A stretch of DNA of 48,420 nt from Negativibacillus sp. GTDB taxonomy: Bacteria; Bacillota; Clostridia; Oscillospirales; Ruminococcaceae. Positions 1-6,969 of the stretch are shown here, piece after piece (position 1 is the first letter of the stretch; each line of letters opens with the position of its first letter). Location: contig JAHHTY010000007.1 of assembly GCA_020024325.1 (NCBI GenBank), positions 1 to 48,420 on the forward strand, written 5' to 3'. A program made the translations under genes and the position numbers. A model generated the notes under the pieces. It was given only the letters and a program-made list of their open reading frames with translations. It was not told the DNA's origin and searched no databases.

Positions 1-20
1 TAGAGCGGTGCCAACATAAC

Positions 21-54
21 AAAAGCAACTCGAAAAACGAGTTGCTTTTTTCTT
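21..54 (+). terminator. Rho-independent terminator of the gene left of the window
   Basis: A perfect 12-bp stem (21-32 with 37-48) around an AAAA loop is followed by a T-rich run. No coding region of the preceding gene is inside the window. Confidence 0.85.
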
Positions 55-289
55 GTGTCTAAGCCTTTTATTTTTCTAATTCTAGTAGGTATTCTTTACA
101 GTCAAAAATCCATTTTTATCTTTGTTAGAAATCTTTAAAACACGTTAAAAAACAAATATATACCGCTTGTTTTGATTGTTTTCTTGAGGTGAAATTTGGA
201 GTTTTTTGCATAACATATCGAAATTTCCTGCATTTTTTAAAGATTTTTTTGCAATTATCCAATTTGATAATCCTTTAACGAAAAAATCC
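55..289. other. AT-rich intergenic region upstream of the NifU-like gene
   Basis: No credible open frame, tRNA or known riboswitch was seen. The right end carries the TAATCCTTTAAC element (268-286), which is also found upstream of the flavodoxin-like gene. Confidence 0.5.
268..286 (+). promoter_or_regulatory. Shared upstream element, copy 1
   Basis: TAATCCTTTAACGAAAAAA lies 3 bp upstream of the -35 box of the NifU-like/GGGtGRT operon. A copy with 18 of 19 identical bases occurs at 2268-2286, just before the -10 box of the flavodoxin-like gene. Whether it binds a regulator is inference. Confidence 0.35.
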
Positions 290-318
290 TTGCTAAATCG
301 ACGAATTCCTTTTATAAT
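290..318 (+). promoter_or_regulatory. Vegetative promoter of the NifU-like/GGGtGRT operon
   Basis: TTGCTA (290-295), a 17-bp spacer and a perfect TATAAT (313-318). This predicts a leader of roughly 47 nt before the ATG at 372. Confidence 0.8.
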
Positions 319-371
319 AGAAAAGAAGGCATAGTATTTGTGATTATCATAATCTGAAAGGAGTTACCGAT

Positions 372-1064
372 ATGAATTATTCTCATGAAGTAGAGAGGAT
401 GTGCCCAATCGCAAAGGGTCCACATCATGGTCCGGCTCCGATTCCGGAAGAAGGAAGATGGGTAAAGGCATATCAAATTTCTGATATTTCTGGTCTGTCC
501 CACGGTATTGGATGGTGTGCTCCACAGCAGGGTTGCTGTAAGTTGACACTGAATGTAAAAGACGGTATTATTCAGGAGGCTCTGATAGAAACTCTGGGCT
601 GTTCTGGTATGACTCATTCTGCCGCAATGGCTGGTGAAATTCTCCCGGGAAAAACCCTGCTGGAGGCTCTCAATACCGACCTTGTTTGTGATGCAATCAA
701 CGTTGCAATGCGTGAAATCTTTAAACAGTTGGCATATGGAAGAACTCAGACTGCTTTCTCTGAGGATGGTCTGCCAATTGGTGCAAGCCTTGAAGACCTT
801 GGAAAAGGTCTGCGTTCTCAGGTTGGTACCATCTTCTCCACAGGAGTAAAAGGTGTTCGTTATCTGGAACTGGCAGAAGGTTATATCCTCTCTGTTGCAC
901 TGGATGAAAACAATGAAGCAATCGGTTATAAATTTGTACGTGTAGGCAAGATGCTTGAAGCAATCCGCCATGGCATGGAACCAAAAGAAGCATACGAGAA
1001 AAACATTGGTACCTATGGTCGTTATGAAAATGCTGCCAAGTACATTGATCCTCGTGAAGAATAA
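372..1064 (+). CDS. NifU/IscU-like iron-sulfur scaffold family protein
   Basis: A 230-residue protein resembling the NifU N-terminal (IscU) scaffold fold, on which Fe-S clusters are assembled from sulfur delivered by a desulfurase. Cysteines are at 11, 49, 55, 56, 77 and 106. The segment around Cys77 (LGCSGMTHSAAM) matches the position of the IscU 'GCGSAIASS' loop, and the one around Cys49-56 matches the first IscU ligand region. The LPPVK chaperone motif of IscU is not visible, so this is a divergent branch with about 110 extra C-terminal residues. The start follows AAAGGAG at 357-363. A GGGtGRT-family gene follows after 20 bp in the same operon. No nifS or iscS is adjacent. The NifU-like assignment is fairly secure; the biochemical role is inferred. 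Confidence 0.8.
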   Translation: MNYSHEVERMCPIAKGPHHGPAPIPEEGRWVKAYQISDISGLSHGIGWCAPQQGCCKLTLNVKDGIIQEALIETLGCSGMTHSAAMAGEILPGKTLLEALNTDLVCDAINVAMREIFKQLAYGRTQTAFSEDGLPIGASLEDLGKGLRSQVGTIFSTGVKGVRYLELAEGYILSVALDENNEAIGYKFVRVGKMLEAIRHGMEPKEAYEKNIGTYGRYENAAKYIDPREE

Positions 1065-1084
1065 GGAATAGGAGGGAATTTCAC

Positions 1085-2083
1085 ATGGCTAAATTTGAAG
1101 GACAGGAAAGAAGAATGCCTAGAATTGAGGCAACTCTGAAAGAATATGGTATGACCTCCCTGGAAGAAGCCAGAGATCTCTGTCTTTCCAAGGGAATTGA
1201 TGTAGAGTCTATCGTAAAAGGTGTTCAGCCAATCGCGTTTGAAAACGCTGTATGGGCTTATACACTGGGTGCAGCAATTGCCCTGAAAAAAGGTATTACC
1301 AAAGCAGCAGAGGCCGCTGAAGCAATTGGTATTGGTTTGCAGGCATTCTGTGTACCGGGTTCTGTTGCAGAAAACCGCAAGGTTGGTCTGGGACACGGTA
1401 ATTTAGGTGCAATGCTGTTGAGAGAAGAAACAAACTGCTTCTGTTTCCTTGCAGGTCACGAATCCTTTGCAGCTGCTGAAGGTGCAATTGGTATTGCAAG
1501 AACTGCAAACAAAGCAAGAAAATCTCCACTGCGTGTTATTTTGAACGGTCTGGGAAAAGACGCTGCATACATTATCTCCAGAATCAACGGCTTTACCTAC
1601 GTTGAAACCAAATATGACTATTTTACAGGAGAGCTGACCACTGTTCGTGAGGTTGCTTTCTCCGACGGCGACAAAGCAAAAGTAAAATGTTATGGTTGCG
1701 ATGATGTTCAGGAAGGCGTAGCAATTATGCAGAAAGAACAGGTAGATGTTTCCATCACAGGTAACTCCACTAACCCAACTCGTTTCCAGCACCCGGTAGC
1801 AGGTACTTACAAAAAATGGTGTGTTGAAAACGGCGTAAAATATTTCTCCGTTGCTTCCGGTGGTGGTACAGGTCGTACCCTGCATCCGGATAATATGGCA
1901 GCTGGTCCTGCTTCCTATGGTATGACTGATACCATGGGCAGAATGCACTCTGATGCACAGTTTGCAGGTTCATCTTCTGTTCCGGCTCACGTTGAGATGA
2001 TGGGTCTGATCGGTATGGGTAACAACCCAATGGTTGGTGCAACCGTAGCTTGTGCTGTTGCTGTTGAGGAAGCATCCAGATAA
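1085..2083 (+). CDS. GGGtGRT family protein of unknown function
   Basis: This 332-residue protein carries the family signature GGGTGRT at about residues 259-265, followed by a conserved-looking HPDNMAAG stretch. It belongs to the family named GGGtGRT in domain databases, found mainly in anaerobic Firmicutes, with no established function. It is cytoplasmic: no signal peptide or membrane helix. Several cysteines are present, including a CxxC (KCYGCDD) and an NCFCF cluster. Gly-rich segments near 'GLGHGNLGAM' and 'GLIGMGNNPMVGA' suggest a nucleotide- or cofactor-binding fold, but this is inference. It starts behind GGAGGG at 1071-1076, 20 bp after the NifU-like gene, so the two are co-transcribed and may cooperate in cluster biogenesis or use. 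A terminator follows directly. Confidence 0.8.
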   Translation: MAKFEGQERRMPRIEATLKEYGMTSLEEARDLCLSKGIDVESIVKGVQPIAFENAVWAYTLGAAIALKKGITKAAEAAEAIGIGLQAFCVPGSVAENRKVGLGHGNLGAMLLREETNCFCFLAGHESFAAAEGAIGIARTANKARKSPLRVILNGLGKDAAYIISRINGFTYVETKYDYFTGELTTVREVAFSDGDKAKVKCYGCDDVQEGVAIMQKEQVDVSITGNSTNPTRFQHPVAGTYKKWCVENGVKYFSVASGGGTGRTLHPDNMAAGPASYGMTDTMGRMHSDAQFAGSSSVPAHVEMMGLIGMGNNPMVGATVACAVAVEEASR

Positions 2084-2107
2084 CAAATTATTTATAAACA
2101 TTTTGAA

Positions 2108-2148
2108 CAGAGTCCTGTGGAAAATCATAGGACTCTGTTTTTGTTTTG
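2108..2148 (+). terminator. Terminator of the NifU-like/GGGtGRT operon
   Basis: A 9-bp perfect stem CAGAGTCCT/AGGACTCTG (2108-2116 with 2129-2137) is followed by TTTTTGTTTT. Confidence 0.85.
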
Positions 2149-2267
2149 GTAATCTTTTATAATTCTGCCTGAAATTTGGGTCAGCTTGTTCAATTTTAAA
2201 ACGGTTTCTTTGTGTGTTCTTCAGGGTTATCGGATAAATAAAAATAGTGTATAATAAAAAGAGAGGT

Positions 2268-2297
2268 TAATCCTTTAACAAAAAAACTAGATATAAT
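2268..2297 (+). promoter_or_regulatory. Promoter region of the flavodoxin-like gene with shared element, copy 2
   Basis: A perfect TATAAT lies at 2292-2297. The expected -35 position holds no good hexamer but overlaps TAATCCTTTAACAAAAAAA (2268-2286), the second copy of the element at 268-286. A second TATAAT at 2250-2255 is an alternative. A weak -35 overlapped by a conserved element would suit activator control; this is inference. Confidence 0.5.
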
Positions 2298-2318
2298 ATA
2301 GAAAAAAGGAAGAGAAGA

Positions 2319-2870
2319 ATGAAAACGTTGATTATCAATGGATCTGCCAGAAAAAATGGGGATACACAAAATATGATAGATGAGTTGACAAGACAGCTTG
2401 AAGGCGAATACAAAATTATCAATACCCATGAGGGAAATATTCAAGCTTGCACAGATTGCAGATATTGTTGGAAACATCCGGAATGTTGCGTAAAGGATGG
2501 ATGGCAGGAATTAGATACATATTTAAAAGAATGTGATAATGTCATTATTGCCTCTCCGGTATATTTTTGTGAGATCACCGGGCCTGTCCTCAGCGCATTA
2601 AGTCGATTACAAGTTTATTGGGCAGCAAAGAACTTTCGGCATGAACAGTTGCTTACAAAACCGAAACGTGGAGGGATGATTCTTTTGGGTGGAGGAAAGG
2701 GAACAGCAACATCTCCGATGAATACTTCGGCAATTCTCCTTCGTCGGATGAATGTGAAAGAAATTTTTGATCCTATTTGTTGTTTCACAACCGATATTTG
2801 CAGGGCAATTGATGATGAAAATACCGTAAAAGAAATCGCAAAATTTGCAGACTTTTTAAATAGAAAGTAA
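2319..2870 (+). CDS. Flavodoxin-family NAD(P)H-dependent FMN/iron-sulfur flavoprotein
   Basis: A 183-residue flavodoxin-fold protein. The N-terminal NGSARKNGDT loop is the FMN-phosphate binding site of the NADPH-dependent FMN reductase/iron-sulfur flavoprotein family, and 'ASPVYFCEITGP' is the second flavin loop. Between them sits Cys44-x2-Cys47-x2-Cys50-x5-Cys56-Cys57, resembling the compact cysteine motif that binds a 4Fe-4S cluster in iron-sulfur flavoproteins of anaerobes. Such proteins move electrons from ferredoxin or NAD(P)H to small acceptors. It is monocistronic, with its own promoter and terminator, and sits beside the NifU-like operon with which it shares an upstream element. The electron partner is unknown. 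A plain FMN reductase is the alternative if the cysteines carry no cluster. Confidence 0.8.
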   Translation: MKTLIINGSARKNGDTQNMIDELTRQLEGEYKIINTHEGNIQACTDCRYCWKHPECCVKDGWQELDTYLKECDNVIIASPVYFCEITGPVLSALSRLQVYWAAKNFRHEQLLTKPKRGGMILLGGGKGTATSPMNTSAILLRRMNVKEIFDPICCFTTDICRAIDDENTVKEIAKFADFLNRK

Positions 2871-2876
2871 ATTTAT

Positions 2877-2904
2877 AAAAAGAGGGGAAAATCCCCTTTT
2901 TTTT
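2877..2904 (+). terminator. Terminator of the flavodoxin-like gene
   Basis: A GAGGGGA/TCCCC stem flanked by A-run and T-run arms, ending in eight T residues. Confidence 0.85.
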
Positions 2905-3349
2905 CATTTAAAAGAAAAAATTTATTTTTTAAGGTAAAAAAACAGTACAATTAAAGGAGATGAATCAAACTGTTTTAATATCGACTGTAATATTCCACAA
3001 ATTACAAATTATACAATAAATCTATAGAAATAAAAACGAATAAAAAAGAAAAATCGCTGAAAAGACTTTGTAAGAAAAATAAACATAGAAAGATGTCTTT
3101 TATTTGCGGACGAATAGTACTGAAATACGGAAAAAAGATGGATTTAAAAAATTTAGACTTGTGCAATATGCTGTTTGTAGGAGAAAGATGTAGTTTAAAA
3201 ACAAGAAGTAAAAACTAAATATATGGTCAATATGTATAATTGTAATTATATATTGTACTTAAAAGATAAAAAAAATTGTGATACCTTCATATAAACGGAA
3301 GCCTATATGAACAAAATGAATAAAAATAAAACTACTTATTAAGAAACTA
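2905..3349. other. Very AT-rich 445-bp intergenic region
   Basis: No gene is called. A short open frame of about 40 codons near 3094 lacks a ribosome site. An inverted repeat TTCATATA (3286-3293)/TATATGAA (3304-3311) with a 10-nt spacer lies about 40 bp upstream of the symporter -35 box and may be an operator. No glycine-riboswitch-like structure was recognised. Confidence 0.4.
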
Positions 3350-3378
3350 TGGACAAATAGATAAAATTGAGATATAAT
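3350..3378 (+). promoter_or_regulatory. Vegetative promoter of the AGCS symporter
   Basis: TGGACA (3350-3355), a 17-bp spacer and TATAAT (3373-3378). Confidence 0.75.
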
Positions 3379-3417
3379 GAAGCTACCAACAAAATTAAGT
3401 GTTGAGGAGGAAAATGT

Positions 3418-4794
3418 ATGGACGCTTTAAACGAATTTGTAGTGACGGTGAACGATTTTCTATCCGGTAAAATCCTGGTAATTCTTTTGGTAGGTACCGG
3501 TCTTTGGTTCACATTTAAACTGCATGGTGTTCAGTTCACACAATTGGGAAAATCTTTTAAATCAGTATTTGGAAACATCAAACTGAACGGTGAAAAGGCA
3601 GGTAAAGACGGTATGTCCTCTTTCCAGTCTCTTGCAACAGCAATCGCCGCTCAGGTAGGTACAGGTAACTTGGCAGGTGCAGCAACCGCTCTGGTAATGG
3701 GTGGTCCTGGTGCTATCTTCTGGATGTGGGTTTCCGCAATCTTTGGTATGGCAACAATCTTTGCCGAGGCTTCGTTAGCACAGAAATATAAAACAGTTGA
3801 TGACAGCGGTGAAGTTACCGGTGGTCCTGTTTACTATATCCGTGCAGCATATAAAGGCACATTTGGTAAAGTCCTTGCAGCTGCTTTCGCAGTTCTGATT
3901 ACACTTGCACTTGGTTTCTTTGGAAACATGGTACAGTCCAACTCTATTGGTGCTGCATTCCATGGAGCATTCGGAATCAGTCCTATCATTATCGGTGTTG
4001 TTGTAGCTGCTCTGGCTGCATTCATCTTCCTTGGTGGTGTTGGTCGAATCGCATCCGTTACAGAAAAAATTGTTCCTATCATGGCAGCATTCTACATCTT
4101 AGGTTCTTTAATTCTGATTATCATGAACGGAAAGATGATTCCGGAAGCATTCAGACAGATTTTTGTAGGTGCATTCAATCCAGAAGCAGCTATCGGCGGT
4201 TTTGCTGGTGTAGCAGTTTCTCAGGCTATTAAATACGGTGTTGCTCGTGGTTTGTTCTCCAATGAAGCTGGTATGGGTTCTACTCCACATGCACACGCTG
4301 TAGCAAAAGTTAAACATCCTTGTGATCAGGGTCTGGTTGCTATGATGGGTGTATTTATTGATACTCTGATCATCCTCAACCTCACTGCTCTGGCAGTTCT
4401 TTGTACTGGTACATTGACTGAACATGCTCAGGATCTGACCGGTGCTGCTCTGACACAGGCTGCATTTACCAGTGGCTTTGGTTCCCTCGGCGCAATCTTT
4501 ATCGCAATTTGTATGTTCTTCTTCGCTTTCTCTACCATCATTGGTTGGTACTTCTTCGGTGAAAAGAACGTAAAATATCTCTTCGGTTCTAAAGCAGTTA
4601 AACCTTATGCAGCAATCGTAGTTGTATTTATTGTCCTCGGTTCTGCTCTGAAAGTTGACCTGGTATGGAACCTGTCTGACCTGTTTAACAGCTTAATGGT
4701 TATCCCTAACGTTCTGGGTCTGTGGGCTCTGAGCAAAGGTGTTTCCGAACTGTATGATGACTGGAAAAAACAGCAGCCAGCTAAAGTTAAATAG
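3418..4794 (+). CDS. Sodium:alanine/glycine symporter (AGCS family)
   Basis: A 458-residue polytopic membrane protein with about ten or eleven hydrophobic helices. It matches the alanine-or-glycine:cation symporter family, which imports small neutral amino acids with Na+. Family hallmarks are the N-terminal block 'SLATAIAAQVGTGNLAGAA', the central 'GVARGLFSNEAGMGSTPHAHA' region (split across neighbouring helices) and the late 'GWYFFGEKN' segment. The length is typical. GAGGAGG at 3404-3410 is 7 nt from the ATG; an overlapping out-of-frame ATG at 3414 is not used. The gene is monocistronic. The family is near certain; alanine versus glycine cannot be decided from sequence, so no symbol is given. 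Confidence 0.93.
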   Translation: MDALNEFVVTVNDFLSGKILVILLVGTGLWFTFKLHGVQFTQLGKSFKSVFGNIKLNGEKAGKDGMSSFQSLATAIAAQVGTGNLAGAATALVMGGPGAIFWMWVSAIFGMATIFAEASLAQKYKTVDDSGEVTGGPVYYIRAAYKGTFGKVLAAAFAVLITLALGFFGNMVQSNSIGAAFHGAFGISPIIIGVVVAALAAFIFLGGVGRIASVTEKIVPIMAAFYILGSLILIIMNGKMIPEAFRQIFVGAFNPEAAIGGFAGVAVSQAIKYGVARGLFSNEAGMGSTPHAHAVAKVKHPCDQGLVAMMGVFIDTLIILNLTALAVLCTGTLTEHAQDLTGAALTQAAFTSGFGSLGAIFIAICMFFFAFSTIIGWYFFGEKNVKYLFGSKAVKPYAAIVVVFIVLGSALKVDLVWNLSDLFNSLMVIPNVLGLWALSKGVSELYDDWKKQQPAKVK

Positions 4795-4830
4795 TAAGGT
4801 ACTGATTATTCACGATATGTCTATCTGGGG

Positions 4831-4862
4831 AAAAAGCATCCGTATGGATGCTTTTTCTTTTT
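4831..4862 (+). terminator. Terminator of the AGCS symporter
   Basis: An 11-bp perfect stem AAAAAGCATCC/GGATGCTTTTT around a short loop, followed by CTTTTTG. Confidence 0.9.
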
Positions 4863-5156
4863 GATTAAAAATAGATGAAAGTAAAAACATCGTTCAGATA
4901 TTCGGATAAAATTTGAATTTGTAATATAAATATGGACTTTACCGTTTTGAATATATGAGGCTGAAAATAAAGCCTTCGGGTAGATTTGAAAGCAAGAAAT
5001 AATGTCAAGTTATATAAACTGCACTATTAAAAAAGCAAATAATATACAAATAGAGGAAAAAAATAGACAATCTGATAAGAAACAGGAAATTTTTAACAAT
5101 CTTTTCGGCGCTTCTTCCAGAGTTTTTCAATAAGCTGAAAAAACATGATTTTACGG
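4863..5156. other. AT-rich intergenic region before the YitT gene
   Basis: About 290 bp with no convincing open frame. A small hairpin (AGGCTGAAAATAAAGCCT) lies near 4959. Nothing else was identified. Confidence 0.4.
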
Positions 5157-5185
5157 TTGAAAAAAATTATGGCACTCGATATAAT
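5157..5185 (+). promoter_or_regulatory. Vegetative promoter of the YitT-family gene
   Basis: TTGAAA (5157-5162), a 17-bp spacer and TATAAT (5180-5185). Transcription would begin near 5192, downstream of the ATG at 5145, which rules out that earlier start. Confidence 0.8.
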
Positions 5186-5237
5186 ATGGGCAGGTAAGAG
5201 CAATTGCCTGACAATAAAAATGAAAAGAGGAAGTGTC

Positions 5238-6098
5238 ATGCAGGAAAAAACCAAAAATTGGATTAAGGATTTTTTAATCCTCAATCTGGGTACTTTATTG
5301 ACAGCGATAGGAAGCTATTTCTTCAAGTTCCCAAACAATTTTTCTACTGGTGGTGTCACCGGTATCTCAGTTGTGTTAGCTCATTATTATCCGAATCTCA
5401 GTAATGGAACAATTGTTTCGGTTATCAATATTGCATTGATGATTTTAGGTTTAGTGTTGTTGGGAAAAGAGTTTGGTTTTAAAACATTTTATGTTACCAT
5501 TGCTTTTTCTGCAATGCTAAAGGCAATGGAAGCCCTGTGGCCAATGACTGAACCATTGACCAATCAGCCTTTCATGGAATTGTTGTTTGGCGTTTTTCTG
5601 CCGGCATGGGGTTCTGCATTATTGTTTAATATCGGTTCTTCTACCGGTGGTACCGATATTATTGCGATGGTTGTGAAAAAATATTTTAAATGTCATATTG
5701 GAAAAGCATTACTAATGGTAGACTTTTTCATCACCATCATGACCTTTGTTGCATTTGGTCCAACAACCGGTTTGTTCTCTATTATGGGTCTGCTGATTCG
5801 ATCCTATGCAGTAGATTTCTTCTTGGAAGAAATGAACACCTACAAATCTTTCACCATCATTACCGACAAACCGAAAGAAATTTATGATTATATTACAACA
5901 GTATTGCACCGTGGAGCAACCATTTACAGTGCAGAGGGTGTATTTCAGCACAGCAATAAAACAATTGTCTTAACAGCACAAAGTAAACAACAAGGTATTA
6001 AACTTCAAGAACAGATAAAAAGGACAGATCCGCACGCTTTTGTTATGATTACCAATACCAGCGAAATTATCGGAAAAGGATTCCGAGGCGGAAACTAA
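5238..6098 (+). CDS. YitT family membrane protein (DUF161/DUF2179)
   Basis: A 286-residue protein with five or six N-terminal transmembrane helices (DUF161) and a soluble C-terminal domain of about 80 residues (DUF2179), the arrangement of the Firmicutes YitT/YpjC family. Typical signatures are 'FPNNFSTGGVTGISV' after the first helix, 'GSSTGGTDIIAMV' mid-protein and the C-terminal 'RGATIYSAEGVF'. No transported substrate is established for the family. The frame is open from 5145, but the promoter lies inside that extension. The ATG at 5238 follows AAAAGAGG at 5223-5230 with 7 nt spacing, so it is chosen. The gene stands alone with its own terminator. Confidence 0.88.
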   Translation: MQEKTKNWIKDFLILNLGTLLTAIGSYFFKFPNNFSTGGVTGISVVLAHYYPNLSNGTIVSVINIALMILGLVLLGKEFGFKTFYVTIAFSAMLKAMEALWPMTEPLTNQPFMELLFGVFLPAWGSALLFNIGSSTGGTDIIAMVVKKYFKCHIGKALLMVDFFITIMTFVAFGPTTGLFSIMGLLIRSYAVDFFLEEMNTYKSFTIITDKPKEIYDYITTVLHRGATIYSAEGVFQHSNKTIVLTAQSKQQGIKLQEQIKRTDPHAFVMITNTSEIIGKGFRGGN

Positions 6099-6125
6099 TC
6101 GTCTGAATATCCATTTTGATAAAGT

Positions 6126-6157
6126 GGGTGCAAGCCAAAAAGCTTGTGCCCTTTCTA
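6126..6157 (+). terminator. Terminator of the YitT-family gene
   Basis: A 10-bp stem (6126-6135 with 6142-6151) containing two G-U pairs, followed by TTTCTATTATTT. Confidence 0.75.
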
Positions 6158-6274
6158 TTATTTAAGTTTTTTTAATCACTTTTCAGCACATATTAAAAAA
6201 GCAATAGTCAAAATTTGACATATTTTTATTTTTGTAATAATTTTAAATAAAATACTATTTTTTACGAATTTACG

Positions 6275-6303
6275 TTGACGAGGACAAGATAGCTTGATAA
6301 AAT
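6275..6303 (+). promoter_or_regulatory. Promoter of the xpt-pyrimidine phosphorylase operon
   Basis: TTGACG (6275-6280), a 17-bp spacer and TAAAAT (6298-6303). Only about 40 nt separate the predicted start site from the ATG, too little for a purine riboswitch. Confidence 0.75.
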
Positions 6304-6351
6304 GGTAGCAAAGAACATTTCTGAAAATAAGAGAAAAGAAAGGGAATAACA

Positions 6352-6927
6352 ATGGAATTATTAAAACAAAGAATTTTAAAAGATGGTAATGTAAAAGAAG
6401 GCAATGTTTTAAAGGTAGACAGCTTTTTAAACCATCAGATGGATATTCGTTTGCTGGATGAAATCGGTAAAGAATTCTGCCGTAGATTTGATGGTATGGG
6501 AGTTAATAAAATTTTAACCATAGAAGCGTCAGGAATTGGAATTGCAGTTGCAGTAGCACAGCATTTTGGCTATATTCCTGTCGTTTTTGCAAAAAAGAGC
6601 AAATCCAAAAATCTGGATGGAGAGTTGTATACAACAAAGGTAACATCTTTTACAAGAGGAACCACGTTTGATGTGCAGGTATCAAAAAAATTCCTTAATC
6701 CTGAGGACCGTGTTTTGATTATTGACGATTTTCTTGCAAATGGGCAGGCTCTGATGGGACTGCTGGATATTGTAGAACAATCCGGCGCACAAACAGTAGG
6801 ATGCGGCATTGTCATCGAGAAAGGCTTCCAGGATGGAGGCAAAATGCTGCGCGAAAAAGGTGTTCGTTTGGAATCGTTGGCAATTATTGACCGTTTTGAA
6901 GATGGTCATGTTGTTTTTCGCGACTAA
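6352..6927 (+). CDS. xpt: Xanthine phosphoribosyltransferase
   Basis: A 191-residue type I phosphoribosyltransferase that converts xanthine and PRPP to XMP in purine salvage. The start 'MELLKQRILKDGNV' is characteristic of Firmicutes Xpt, and the length equals the usual 190-195 residues. The PRPP-binding loop VLIIDDFLANGQA lies at about residues 122-134. 'FAKKSKSKNLDGELYTTKVTSFTRG' (the flexible loop, split by function) matches Xpt rather than Hpt or Apt. AAAGGGA precedes the ATG. The gene lies 42 bp upstream of a pyrimidine-nucleoside phosphorylase, forming a two-gene salvage operon. Unlike Bacillus xpt, no purine riboswitch or pbuX permease is next to it. Confidence 0.95.
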   Translation: MELLKQRILKDGNVKEGNVLKVDSFLNHQMDIRLLDEIGKEFCRRFDGMGVNKILTIEASGIGIAVAVAQHFGYIPVVFAKKSKSKNLDGELYTTKVTSFTRGTTFDVQVSKKFLNPEDRVLIIDDFLANGQALMGLLDIVEQSGAQTVGCGIVIEKGFQDGGKMLREKGVRLESLAIIDRFEDGHVVFRD

Positions 6928-6969
6928 TAACATAAATCCAATAAAATAAGAATAGAGGAGGGTCTTTGA

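Noticed and set aside
3094..3218. Short open frame of about 40 codons in the AT-rich gap before the symporter
   Set aside because: No ribosome site, no family match, and the region is extremely AT-rich.
2905..3417. Glycine riboswitch upstream of the AGCS symporter
   Set aside because: No glycine-aptamer core or terminator/antiterminator pair visible; only a small inverted repeat.
5145..5237. Upstream start of the YitT-family gene
   Set aside because: The TTGAAA/TATAAT promoter lies inside this extension, so it would not be in the transcript.
6099..6351. Purine riboswitch upstream of xpt
   Set aside because: A good promoter lies only about 50 bp before the ATG, leaving no room; no aptamer-like conserved core was seen.
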